A stretch of 16,922 nt of DNA from positions 1 through 16,922 of the forward strand of contig CANJOX010000024.1 in the NCBI GenBank assembly GCA_947475795.1. The letters run 5' to 3'. Below, piece after piece: positions 1 through 7,558 of this stretch; the stretch's first letter is position 1; each line of letters starts with the position of its first letter. The DNA comes from Gemmatimonadota bacterium (GTDB lineage Bacteria > Gemmatimonadota > Gemmatimonadetes > Gemmatimonadales > Gemmatimonadaceae). The position numbers were made by a program, and so were the translations under genes. The notes beneath the pieces were generated by a model. It saw nothing but the letters and a program-made list of their open reading frames with translations, ran no database searches and was not told the origin of the DNA.

Positions 1-195
1 GAAGGCGATAGCGTCGGCCAGCTTCACCGAATCCATCCCCATCGCCGAGGGCGAGCGGCGTTCCCACGCCCCCGCCGGCGGCACGTACGGCGCCGCCGCC
101 GCACTCTTCTTCTGCGCCAGCGCCGGTGAGGTCACCCCCCCCACCAGCGCCGTCACACGCAAAACCCGAAACCCCAAACTCAGCACTGCTTTCAC
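1..195 (-). CDS. Secreted serine hydrolase (beta-lactamase/penicillin-binding family), N-terminal fragment
   Basis: The visible 65 residues are an N-terminus; the rest lies beyond the left edge. A GTG start at 195-193 opens a signal peptide (MKAVLSLGF, then a hydrophobic stretch ending SPALAQ at residues 23-28). A low-complexity linker follows, then the segment WERRSPSAMGMDSVKLADA. A Trp-Glu-Arg-x-Ser/Pro...GMD-x-x-KL pattern after a signal peptide is what I associate with the start of secreted class-C beta-lactamase-like serine hydrolases, but the catalytic SxxK, YxN and KTG motifs are outside the window, so the family call is tentative. The start overlaps the stop of the upstream Asp-box propeller gene as GTGA, so the two are probably translationally coupled. 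The first codons resemble the 20-bp repeat found near 5491-5570. Confidence 0.55.
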   Translation of the reverse strand, partial: MKAVLSLGFRVLRVTALVGGVTSPALAQKKSAAAAPYVPPAGAWERRSPSAMGMDSVKLADAIAF

Positions 196-3100
196 GCGAT
201 CGGCCCCTTCTTCTTCGCGCCGCCAATCACCCCCGGCACGTTGTACTTCTGCAGCAGGGCGTTGAAGGCGTTCACGTCCACCGTTTCCACCTGCTCCACT
301 TCGGCCTTGAGCGTCTGCCACAGCTTCTCGAGCTCCACCAACCGATCCTTCACCGGCTGCGTGAGCTCGCTGTTCCCTTCCACCTGACCCAGCAGGAAGC
401 CGTACTGACCGTTGATGCCGTTGGCGTAGTTGATGATGTCCTGCCCGTTACCGGCCTTGGTGGTCATCTTCGGATCGAGCGCACCCAGTTTCGTCGTGAG
501 CGTGCGGCCGGCCTTGGCAATGGTGTCCGGCGCGCTGGTTTCCTTGGCGCGCGTCACGAAACCCTGCACTTGGCTTTTCAGGTCGCGCACGCGCAGCACC
601 GCCTCGTGAATCTCATTGATGCGGTTCGACAGCAGGTTCGCCACCGAATCCCGCTCGGCCACCACCCGCGCCGGCACGTCGAGCCGCGGATCCTGCTTCA
701 CCTCGAGCGTCTGCGTGAGCACCGTGGCGCCCATGGTCAGACGCACCGTGTACATGCCCGGCACCACGCGCGCCCCGCCATCGCCCGGCGCACCGAACAG
801 CAGCACCCCCGACAGTCGCGCCGGCGCAGCGCGCCGCAAGTTCCAGTTGAACGCGTTCAGCCCCGGCTTCACCGTGAGCTTGTTCACCGAATCGCCCTTC
901 GTGGCGAACGAGCGTACCACGGTGTTCTTGGCATCGAGGAACTCGAGCAACAGCGTCGTGGCCGTATCGGGCGCCGCGGCCAGGCGGAAGTTGATCACCG
1001 CGCCGAAGGGCGGGTTCTTCCCGGCGTTGCGCGGCGACCCGAAGCCGCCGCCGCCGGCCAGCACCGCGGCACGCGGCGCGTAGAGATGCACCGCCGCCTT
1101 CTCGATCGCATCGGCGCGCTGACGCAACACCGAGAGATCGTCGAGAATCCAGAACGCGCGCCCTTCGGTGGCCGCGATCAGGTCACCGTGCTTCACCTGC
1201 AGGTCCGTGACCGGCACCACCGGGAAGTTGCCGCGGAACGGCAGCCACTGCGCCCCGGCGTCGTACGACACGTACACGCCCGTTTCCGTACCGGCGTACA
1301 GCAGCCCCTTCCGCTCGGTGTCTTCACGCACCACACGCACCGGCTCGCCGTCGCGCAGGCCGTTCACGATGCGCGTGAACGTGGCGCCGTAATCCTTCGA
1401 CACGAAGATGTGCGGCGTGGGGTCGCCCACGCGATCCTTGCGGAACGACACGTAGATCGTGCCCGCATCGTGTGGCGAGATCGCGATCTCGTTCACCAAG
1501 CCATCGCCCCACGCGGCCGGCGTGACATTCGTCCACGTCTTACCACCGTCGCGCGTGCGCTGAATCAGGCCGTCGTCGGTGCCCACGTACATCGTGTTCA
1601 CATCATGCGGCGACTCTTCGATCACCACGATCGTGGCGTACACTTCACCGCCCGCGCCTTCGTTGGTGATCGGTCCGCCGCCCCACCCCTGACGCGTCTT
1701 GTCGTTGCGCGTGAGGTCGGGCGAGATCGGCGTCCAGCGCTGGCCGCGCGTCGTCGTCTTGAAGAGCACGTTGCCGCCGTGGTACACGACCTTGTCGTCG
1801 TGCATCGATACTTCGATCGGCGCCGTCCAGTTGAAGCGGTACTTCGTCTTGTCGGTCGGCTCCGTGAGATTCATCTCGGGCCACGGCATGATGGTGCGCA
1901 TCAGGCCGTTCGTCGCGTCCATCTCGTCGATCAGCCCCTGATAGCAGCCACCGTACACATAGCGCGGATTCTTCGCGCTCACACCCATGTTGGCGCTCTC
2001 ACAGCCGGGGCCTTCGTTCCACTCGCGGATGCCGATGCTGCCGCCGTCACTCTGCGACTGGATGATCACCGAGCTGTTGTCCTGCTGGCCGCCGTACAGC
2101 TTGTACGGAAAGCCGTCGTCCACCGCCACATGGTAAAACTGCGACGTGGGCTGGTTGTCCTGCGTGCTCCAGCTCTTGCCGCCATCGAGTGAGATCGACG
2201 CACCGCCGTCGTTCGCGTTGATCAGATAGTTCGGATTGTTCGGGTTGATCCACAGCTGGTGATTGTCGCCGTGCGTAGCCGACACGCTGGCGAACGTGCG
2301 GCCGCCATCGATCGACTTCATCACCGGCGCGTTCATCACCCACACCACGTCGGCGTTCTTCGGATCGGCCGTGACGTTCATGTAGTACCACGAGCGCGTC
2401 TGGATCAGACGGTCGCCCGACTGCTGACGCCAGGTCTTGCCGGCATCGTCGCTGCGGAAGAGGCCACCGTTCTCCGCTTCCACGATGGCAAACACGCGAT
2501 CGGGATTGGCCGGCGACACCGACACGCCGATCTTGCCCACCAGCTTCGGCAGCCCTTCCTGACTGCGCTTCCACGTGTCGCCGCCGTCCACCGACTTCCA
2601 GATGCCGCTGCCGGCACCACCGCTGCGCACCATCCACGGCGTGCGCTGATGATCCCACATCGCCGCGTACAGAATGCGCGGGTTCGTGGCGTCCATCGAC
2701 AGGTCGCTCGCGCCGCTGAAGGCGTTCTCCCCCTTCAGGAGCTGCGTCCACGTCTTGCCGCCGTCGGTCGTGCGATAGATGCCGCGGTCACTCGTGCCCT
2801 TCCAGCGATCACCCTGCACCGCGACGTACACGACGTCGGGGTTACTCGGATGCACACGCACCGCCGAGATCTGCCGCGAGGCGGCGAGGCCGATGTGGGT
2901 CCAGGTGCGCCCCTGATCGGTGCTCTTGTACATGCCATCGCCGTACGTGGACGACTGGCCGCGGATCGCGTGCTCACCCATGCCCACGTAGATCACGTTC
3001 TCGTCGCTCGGCGCCACCGCGATCGCACCCACCGACCCCGTCTTGAAGAAGCCGTCGGAGATGTTGCGCCAGCTGTTGCCGGCGTCATCGGTGCGCCACA

Positions 3101-3383
3101 ACCCGCCGCCGGTGTACCCGGCGAAGTAGGTCAGCGGCTGCGACGGCAGCCCAACGGCCGCCACCGACCGGCCACCGCGGAACGGGCCGATATTGCGCCA
3201 CGACAGCGACGCCAACGTGGTCGAGTCGAGCACCGGGACGCCGCCGGCCGCGACCGAGGCGCCGCCTTTGGCAGCGCCCTTGGCAGGGCCCTTGGCGGCC
3301 TGTGCACCGGCCGACGACGGACCGGCCACCAGCTGGAACAGGACGCCGCAGGCGAGCGGCGTGAGGAGAGGAGCGAAACGCAT
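192..3383 (-). CDS. Large secreted Asp-box (BNR/VPS10-like) beta-propeller protein
   Basis: This predicted exported protein has 1063 residues. The chosen start is ATG at 3383, because it gives a clean signal peptide (MRFAPLLTPLACGVLF...AGAQ); upstream in-frame codons only add a basic, non-conserved leader. A Lys/Gly/Ala linker follows, then at least ten Asp-box motifs of the S/T-x-D-x-G-x-T/S-W/F type, at about residues 98, 154, 205, 264, 311, 357, 398, 610, 662 and 706, with a degenerate one near 544. Such repeats form sialidase- or sortilin-like propellers. No sialidase catalytic set (Arg triad, Asp, Tyr/Glu) was identified, so I make no enzymatic claim. Residues about 793-850 look like a beta-sandwich and about 905-1035 like a helical or coiled-coil tail. 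It is paralogous to the gene at 16148 and overlaps a serine-hydrolase-like gene downstream. It probably acts in the periplasm or outside the cell. Confidence 0.85.
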   Translation of the reverse strand: MRFAPLLTPLACGVLFQLVAGPSSAGAQAAKGPAKGAAKGGASVAAGGVPVLDSTTLASLSWRNIGPFRGGRSVAAVGLPSQPLTYFAGYTGGGLWRTDDAGNSWRNISDGFFKTGSVGAIAVAPSDENVIYVGMGEHAIRGQSSTYGDGMYKSTDQGRTWTHIGLAASRQISAVRVHPSNPDVVYVAVQGDRWKGTSDRGIYRTTDGGKTWTQLLKGENAFSGASDLSMDATNPRILYAAMWDHQRTPWMVRSGGAGSGIWKSVDGGDTWKRSQEGLPKLVGKIGVSVSPANPDRVFAIVEAENGGLFRSDDAGKTWRQQSGDRLIQTRSWYYMNVTADPKNADVVWVMNAPVMKSIDGGRTFASVSATHGDNHQLWINPNNPNYLINANDGGASISLDGGKSWSTQDNQPTSQFYHVAVDDGFPYKLYGGQQDNSSVIIQSQSDGGSIGIREWNEGPGCESANMGVSAKNPRYVYGGCYQGLIDEMDATNGLMRTIMPWPEMNLTEPTDKTKYRFNWTAPIEVSMHDDKVVYHGGNVLFKTTTRGQRWTPISPDLTRNDKTRQGWGGGPITNEGAGGEVYATIVVIEESPHDVNTMYVGTDDGLIQRTRDGGKTWTNVTPAAWGDGLVNEIAISPHDAGTIYVSFRKDRVGDPTPHIFVSKDYGATFTRIVNGLRDGEPVRVVREDTERKGLLYAGTETGVYVSYDAGAQWLPFRGNFPVVPVTDLQVKHGDLIAATEGRAFWILDDLSVLRQRADAIEKAAVHLYAPRAAVLAGGGGFGSPRNAGKNPPFGAVINFRLAAAPDTATTLLLEFLDAKNTVVRSFATKGDSVNKLTVKPGLNAFNWNLRRAAPARLSGVLLFGAPGDGGARVVPGMYTVRLTMGATVLTQTLEVKQDPRLDVPARVVAERDSVANLLSNRINEIHEAVLRVRDLKSQVQGFVTRAKETSAPDTIAKAGRTLTTKLGALDPKMTTKAGNGQDIINYANGINGQYGFLLGQVEGNSELTQPVKDRLVELEKLWQTLKAEVEQVETVDVNAFNALLQKYNVPGVIGGAKKKGPIA

Positions 3384-3420
3384 GAGAAACGCCTGGCAGG
3401 GGTGGAAGAGGGACCGGGAA

Positions 3421-3426
3421 AAGCTA
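3421..3426 (-). promoter_or_regulatory. Candidate -10 element (TAGCTT) for the Asp-box propeller gene
   Basis: On the minus strand TAGCTT lies 37 bases before the ATG at 3383, in the 67-bp gap between two divergent genes. It matches the TAnCTT hexamer seen upstream of three other genes in this window. No convincing -35 element is visible, so the call rests on recurrence alone. Confidence 0.3.
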
Positions 3427-3450
3427 TCACCTGCCGATACTTCCCGGAGC

Positions 3451-4707
3451 ATGGCGTCCACTCGTTTCCGCTTCCGGCGTACCGCCGATTTCACCGCCCT
3501 CCGACTCGGACGGGCGGTTCTCGGCTATCTCGCGCTCATCACGTCCATCATCACGATGGCCCCGTTCCGCCTGCAATGGACACCGGCGCACGGCGTGAGC
3601 GGCGTCTGGAACTGGTCGGATCTCGTGATGAACGTGCTCATGTTCGTCCCGTTCGGCTTCGTGTACCAGCTCACGCGCCCCCGCGGTGCGCCCCCCGATT
3701 GGCCCCGGGTCGTCGTGCTCGGCGCCATGCTCAGCGGCGCGATTGAGACGCTGCAGCTCTTCTCCCCCACGCGCTACACGTCGCTGCTCGATCTGGCCAC
3801 GAACACGGCCGGCGCGGCGATCGGCGCGTGGCTCTTTGCCCGCGTGGCACGGCGCCTGGAAGACGACACCGCCGTCCAGTCGCTGGCCCTCGAGCTGCCG
3901 CTCATGGGACTCGTGTATCAGCTCATCCCCCTGTGCTGGCTGATCGGCCTGGGCAGCGAGGGCGGGGCGCGCCGGATCTTCGTGCTCCCCATCGCCGCCT
4001 GCGCCGGGGCGATTCTGGGCACCGTGCACGCCGCGTATCTCGCCCCCGAGCGGCATCAAAGCCGTCGCTGGCTGGTGGCGATGGCGCTGGGCTGGGTGAT
4101 CGTGGCCGTGGTGCCCGGTGCGCTGGGCGACCTCGACCTGATCTGCGCCGGGGCACTGCTCACGGTGGGGATCGCGCTGGTACGCAGCGTCACGACCCAC
4201 CGTGGTCTGGCCGCGCACGCGAACCGCCGCTTCGAGGTGCCCACGCTCCGGTTGGTGCTGCCGCTGTTCGCGGTGTACGTGGCCCTCTCGGCGCTCTGGC
4301 CGCTCAGCGCGCCGACCCCGGCGTGGCAGTGGGGCGTTGCGCTCACCCCGCTGCAGATCGAGCCCACGCAGCCGGGGATGTACCGCCTGCTCGAACACGT
4401 GGCGGCCTTCACGCTGATCGGGTACATGATCGCCGAAGTGCACGGCCGCGACGCGCGCACCCTGCGCGACGCCGCGCCACGCGTGGCGTGGTGGGCGGGT
4501 GGGATCTCGCTGGTGCTGCAGGCCGCGCGCGGGTGGCATCCGGACGCCGGGGCCAGCGTGTTGCTCTGGCTGTTCACCGTGGCCTCGGCGCTGTTCGGCG
4601 GCTGGATGTATCTGCTGCAACGCGATCACGTCCGCGCGCTGGTGGACCGGCGCCGGTTATTGGCGTCGCTGGCGGCGGCGGAGCCGGTGCTGGCGCGGGC
4701 GTCGTAG
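3451..4707 (+). CDS. VanZ-like integral membrane protein with a degenerate second VanZ-like half
   Basis: This is a 418-residue polytopic membrane protein. Residues about 22-135 match the VanZ-like family: a first membrane segment, then DLVMNVLMFVPFGF at 57-70 and the diagnostic S-x-x-x-E-T-x-Q-x-F-x-P-x-R-x-x-S-x-x-D-x-x-x-N pattern, with E99, D114 and N118. VanZ itself is linked to teicoplanin resistance, but most family members have no known role, so no resistance function is inferred. More membrane segments follow. Residues about 265-390 appear to repeat the fold, with a 33-residue stretch (353-385) aligning without gaps to 95-127 but with E, D and N replaced by Q, L and T. The start at 3451 fits the first membrane segment. 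An alternative in-frame ATG at 3382 has a Shine-Dalgarno-like GGAGAGGAG upstream, but that lies inside the opposite gene. It is divergent from the propeller gene. Confidence 0.85.
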   Translation: MASTRFRFRRTADFTALRLGRAVLGYLALITSIITMAPFRLQWTPAHGVSGVWNWSDLVMNVLMFVPFGFVYQLTRPRGAPPDWPRVVVLGAMLSGAIETLQLFSPTRYTSLLDLATNTAGAAIGAWLFARVARRLEDDTAVQSLALELPLMGLVYQLIPLCWLIGLGSEGGARRIFVLPIAACAGAILGTVHAAYLAPERHQSRRWLVAMALGWVIVAVVPGALGDLDLICAGALLTVGIALVRSVTTHRGLAAHANRRFEVPTLRLVLPLFAVYVALSALWPLSAPTPAWQWGVALTPLQIEPTQPGMYRLLEHVAAFTLIGYMIAEVHGRDARTLRDAAPRVAWWAGGISLVLQAARGWHPDAGASVLLWLFTVASALFGGWMYLLQRDHVRALVDRRRLLASLAAAEPVLARAS

Positions 4708-4742
4708 CACGTCGGCTGGTTCGGTGGCGGCGAGGGGACATG

Positions 4743-4893
4743 ATCGCGGAACCGATGACGCAGAGGAGCAGAGGGCGCAGAGCATCGCAGAGGCGCGCGC
4801 AAGTACATCTACGCGCATTGGCAGTTCTCAATGTTGATGTTGTTCTCTGCGAGCTCTGCGCCCTCTGCCTCTCTGCGTGATCGGTTCCGCGAT
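4743..4893. repeat. Palindromic (MITE/REP-like) element with 50-bp inverted arms
   Basis: The arms at 4743-4792 and 4845-4893 are reverse complements over about 46 of 50 positions (one substitution, one GA/AG swap, one single-base indel). Both ends carry ATCGCGGAACCGAT, and the inner arms are built from CGCAGAG/GCAGAGGGCGCAGAG blocks. A 52-base central segment (4793-4844) separates them. As RNA it would fold into a very long hairpin. It fills most of the 223-bp gap between the VanZ-like and thioredoxin genes and could act as a terminator for the former. I see no transposase gene or obvious target-site duplication. That it is dispersed elsewhere in the genome is an inference. Confidence 0.8.
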
Positions 4894-4917
4894 ACGTCCG
4901 CCAGCAGCGCATCGCGC

Positions 4918-4923
4918 TAGCTT
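4918..4923 (+). promoter_or_regulatory. Candidate -10 element (TAGCTT) for the TlpA-like gene
   Basis: TAGCTT ends 7 bases before the ATG at 4931, and there is no Shine-Dalgarno sequence between them. This spacing would produce a leaderless or nearly leaderless transcript. The hexamer recurs upstream of other genes here. No clear -35 element is visible. Confidence 0.35.
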
Positions 4924-4930
4924 CCGCCTC

Positions 4931-5494
4931 ATGGCACTTCGCCTTTCCCTTCCGCCTCGGCTCGCAAAGCTGCTCGGCCGATTCCACTGGACCACGTGGC
5001 TCCTGCTGGCCCTCGGAATCTGGGCCATGCCGCGCCTGCTGCCGCACGTGGGCGCCCTCGTCAACGTCACCGCGCGCGACCAGAGCACGCCCACGTTCAC
5101 GGTGCGCACGCTGGCCGACTCCGCGATCACATCACAGTCACTCCGTGGACGCGTGGTGCTGGTGAACGTGTGGGCCACGTGGTGCGCACCCTGCCGCGTG
5201 GAGATGCCGCTGCTCGAGGCCACGTGGGAGCGTCACCGCGCAGCCGGGCTCGTGGTGTTGGGCGCATCGGTGGATCAGGGCGATCCGCAGACCGTGCGCG
5301 ATTTCATCAGCGAGCGCGGCATCAGCTATCCCATCGCCATCGTGGGCCCCGACGTGATCCGCGAACTCGGCGGCGTGGTCGGCTATCCCACGTCGATGCT
5401 CATCGGGCGCGATGGCCGTGTGCGCCACCGCGTGATGGGACCGATCGGACCGCTGTCGCTGGAACCGGCGATCCGAAGGGCGTTGGCGGAGTGA
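4931..5494 (+). CDS. Membrane-anchored TlpA/ResA-type thiol-disulfide oxidoreductase
   Basis: This 187-residue protein has a single N-terminal membrane segment (about residues 21-37, TTWLLLALGIWAMPRLL) that would place a thioredoxin-fold domain in the periplasm. The active site is WCAPC at 84-88 (redox cysteines C85 and C88), following the strand RVVLVNVWATW. The cis-proline loop is GYPTSMLIGRDG at 151-162, with P153. The N-terminal feature D-x-x-x-P-x-F-x-V-x-x-L (about 50-61) and the wider layout match the AhpC/TSA-Redoxin TlpA/ResA group, which reduces disulfides in cytochrome c maturation or in other exported proteins. No cytochrome biogenesis gene is adjacent, so the substrate is unknown. 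The ATG at 4931 is preferred over an upstream in-frame ATG at 4877, because 4877 lies inside the palindromic element. Confidence 0.9.
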   Translation: MALRLSLPPRLAKLLGRFHWTTWLLLALGIWAMPRLLPHVGALVNVTARDQSTPTFTVRTLADSAITSQSLRGRVVLVNVWATWCAPCRVEMPLLEATWERHRAAGLVVLGASVDQGDPQTVRDFISERGISYPIAIVGPDVIRELGGVVGYPTSMLIGRDGRVRHRVMGPIGPLSLEPAIRRALAE

Positions 5495-5570
5495 CTCAGA
5501 ACCCCAAACTTTGACTCAGAACGCCAAACTTTGACTCAAAACCCCAAACTTTGACTCAATACTCTAGACT
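5491..5570. repeat. 20-bp tandem repeat, about four copies
   Basis: The unit TTGACTCAGAACCCCAAACT occurs at 5491-5510 (first base G), 5511-5530 (one change), 5531-5550 (one change) and as a diverged fourth copy at 5551-5570. The array starts in the stop codon of the thioredoxin gene and fills half of the 151-bp gap before the convergent ABC exporter gene. Its reverse complement is a G-rich AGTTTGGGG phrase. The same ACCCCAAACT core is found at 171-180, inside the start of the serine-hydrolase-like gene. There are no unique spacers between units, so it is not a CRISPR array. Confidence 0.9.
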
Positions 5571-5620
5571 CACGTGAGTGGTGAGTAATGAGTCCAAGTT
5601 CCGAGTCGTGAGTGCTCACG
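5568..5620. repeat. GAGT-rich palindromic segment between convergent genes
   Basis: A perfect 12-bp palindrome ACTCACGTGAGT lies at 5568-5579. It is followed by repeated GAGT/GTGAGT words up to about 5620, including CGTGAGT at 5607-5613, which can pair with ACTCACG at 5568-5574. It sits directly after the tandem array in a tail-to-tail gap, so it could contribute to bidirectional termination, but there is no U-tract, and the role is uncertain. Confidence 0.45.
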
Positions 5621-5645
5621 CACGCTGGGCAAGCGGCCGGTTGTG

Positions 5646-7508
5646 CTACCGATACCCCTGCGCCTGGAGTTCGAACAGCTCCGCGTAGCGCCCCTGCCGC
5701 GCCAGGAGCTCCTCGTGCGTGCCCATCGAATCCACCGCGCCCTCGTTGAGCACGAGAATGCGATCGGCCATCCGCACGCTCGAGAACCGGTGCGAAATCA
5801 GCATGCTCGTGCGCCCCGCGCTCAACGCCTTGAATCGCTGAAACACCTCGAACTCCGCTCGCGCGTCCAGCGCCGCCGTGGGTTCGTCGAGCACCAGCAG
5901 CTGCGCGTCACGCATGTAGGCGCGGGCGATCGCCAGCTTCTGCCACTCACCGCCGGATAACTCTACGCCCGTGGCAAACCGCTTGCCGATGGGCTGCTCG
6001 TACTGCGCCGGCAACCGCGCAATCATCTCCGCGGCCAGACTCTGCTCGGCCGACTGCACGATGCGGGCGCGGTCGTCGCGGGCGTCGATGCGCCCCACGG
6101 CGATATTCTCACCGGCCGTGAGACTGTACCGCACGAAATCCTGGAAGATCACGCCCACGTTGGCGCGCAGATCGTCGAGGTCGTACGCGCGCAGGTCGTG
6201 GCCGTCGAGCAGGATACGCCCCTCGGAGGGTTCGTACAGGCGCGCCAGCAGCTTCACGATGGTGGTTTTCCCGGCACCGTTCTCGCCCACCAGCGCCAGC
6301 GTTTCCCCGGCATGCAGCGTGAACGACAAGTGACGCACCGCCCACCGCTCCGTGCCGGGATACTGAAAGCCCACGTCCTGAAACTCGAACCCGAGCGCAA
6401 TCGGCGTCGGAAACGCGCGCGCCTGCGCCGGTGAGTGAATGCGCGACGTGATCGTGAAAAACGAGAACAGGTCGTCGAGATACAACGCCTGACTGGCCGT
6501 GCTGGAAAATCCCACCAGCAGATTGGCCAGCAGGTCACCCAGCCGGCGGAAGGATCCGGCCAGAAACGTGAGATCGCCGATGCTGAACTGACCGGTGAGC
6601 GTACGCCACGCGATGTAGCCGTAGGCGGTGTAGTAGCCGGCGGTGCCGATCGCGGTGAGCAGTCCCATCGTGGTTTCGCGCTTGATGGCGAGCGCACGAT
6701 TGGCCCGGTACATGTCGAGCGAGATGTCGCGAAAGCGGTCGATCAGGAAGCGGTTGAGGCCAAAGATCTTCACTTCCTTGGCCGTCTCGACACTCGCCCC
6801 CGTTTGCCGCAGATACTCCAGCAGTCGACGCTGCTGCGTGCGCGACCACTGCAGCGCGTACTCGAGCGCGTTGAAGTGTGCTTCGCCCACGAACGCCGGC
6901 ACGAGTGCCACCAGCAGCAGCACGATCAGCCACGGCGCATACACCACGAGGCCGGCGGCGAAGCTGATGATCGTGATCAGCGTCTGCACCTGGCCGAACA
7001 CCTGCCCCATCACGCCCAGCCCCTGAAACGTCTGCGTGCGCGCGCGCTCCAGCCGGTCCTGCACCTCGCTGTCCTCGAACTGTTCGAGATCCAGCGTGGC
7101 CGCGTGCTCCATGAGGCGCGTGGTGGTGCTGATCGAGAACTGCAGCCCCAGCATACGATCCACCAGCAACCCCGCGCGCGACAGCGCATCGGCGGCGATC
7201 GCGAGCACGAACTCGAGCAGGATGAGCTGCATCGTGTGGTCCAGCAGGCCGCTGGCCACCCACGCGCGCCACGTGTCGGGGTGCCCCGGCAGCGCCGCCG
7301 TGCGGATCACCTCGTCGATGATCAGCTTGCCCACGTAGAGCGTGCTCACCGGCAGCAACGAGCGCACCAGCCGGATGGTCATGGTGGCCATCGTGAGCGG
7401 CGCGCTGGTGCCCCACACGAGCAGGAAGAGCGGGCCGACGTGCCGGAGCGCGCCCAGCCGTTCGCGGAACGACTTGATCGGTGGGGGAGACTGTCGCGGA
7501 CGGGCCAT
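5646..7508 (-). CDS. ABC exporter: fused transmembrane domain and ATPase
   Basis: This 620-residue half-transporter would work as a dimer in the inner membrane. The N-terminal about 330 residues hold the membrane helices of an exporter-type domain, with the coupling-helix region EQFEDSEVQDRLERAR (142-157) and ETAKEVKIFGL (241-251). The C-terminal ATPase has Walker A GENGAGKTT (408-416), Q-loop Q456, signature LSGGEWQ (517-523), Walker B LLVLDEP (537-543) and H-loop H573, all intact. Exporters of this type move lipids, peptides or drugs outward; nothing nearby indicates the substrate. The ATG at 7508 is chosen because upstream in-frame sequence back to a GTG at 7607 gives only an arginine-rich leader. 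It stands alone: convergent with the thioredoxin gene and divergent from a small gene. A hairpin abuts its start codon. Confidence 0.9.
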   Translation of the reverse strand: MARPRQSPPPIKSFRERLGALRHVGPLFLLVWGTSAPLTMATMTIRLVRSLLPVSTLYVGKLIIDEVIRTAALPGHPDTWRAWVASGLLDHTMQLILLEFVLAIAADALSRAGLLVDRMLGLQFSISTTTRLMEHAATLDLEQFEDSEVQDRLERARTQTFQGLGVMGQVFGQVQTLITIISFAAGLVVYAPWLIVLLLVALVPAFVGEAHFNALEYALQWSRTQQRRLLEYLRQTGASVETAKEVKIFGLNRFLIDRFRDISLDMYRANRALAIKRETTMGLLTAIGTAGYYTAYGYIAWRTLTGQFSIGDLTFLAGSFRRLGDLLANLLVGFSSTASQALYLDDLFSFFTITSRIHSPAQARAFPTPIALGFEFQDVGFQYPGTERWAVRHLSFTLHAGETLALVGENGAGKTTIVKLLARLYEPSEGRILLDGHDLRAYDLDDLRANVGVIFQDFVRYSLTAGENIAVGRIDARDDRARIVQSAEQSLAAEMIARLPAQYEQPIGKRFATGVELSGGEWQKLAIARAYMRDAQLLVLDEPTAALDARAEFEVFQRFKALSAGRTSMLISHRFSSVRMADRILVLNEGAVDSMGTHEELLARQGRYAELFELQAQGYR

Positions 7509-7558
7509 GGTCAGGCGCGGCGCGCGGCGCGCTGACCGGGGATGCGATGCATCATCGC
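7509..7558 (-). promoter_or_regulatory. Two adjacent inverted repeats in the leader of the ABC exporter gene
   Basis: GGTCAG (7509-7514) pairs with CTGACC (7532-7537), and the stem can extend through CGCG on both sides with one bulged base, leaving a GC-rich loop. This hairpin ends at the exporter's start codon. A second, perfect stem GCGATG/CATCGC (7544-7549 and 7553-7558) with a 3-base loop lies just upstream. Together they could limit ribosome access or form an operator. The rest of the gap to 7735 shows no other clear structure. Confidence 0.4.

Noticed and set aside
126..2192. Long open frame on the plus strand, and a second at 2259-3746
   Set aside because: Both are antisense to the propeller gene. 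The translations are His/Arg/Val-rich with no domain logic, as expected opposite a GC-rich gene with strong third-position bias.
192..3383. Annotation as a catalytic sialidase
   Set aside because: Asp boxes alone do not show sialidase activity; the arginine triad and other active-site residues could not be identified.
3382..3450. Upstream start for the VanZ-like gene at ATG 3382, with a GGAGAGGAG sequence before it
   Set aside because: It would overlap the start codon of the divergent propeller gene (shared CATG), and the purine-rich stretch is the antisense of signal-peptide codons. The extra 23 residues are not membrane-like. Kept only as an alternative.
3427..4629. Open frame on the minus strand opposite the VanZ-like gene
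   Set aside because: Gln/Arg/His-rich translation without motifs; the plus strand carries a clear membrane protein with VanZ signatures.
5491..5570. Possible CRISPR array
   Set aside because: The 20-bp units are directly adjacent with no spacers, and no cas gene is nearby.
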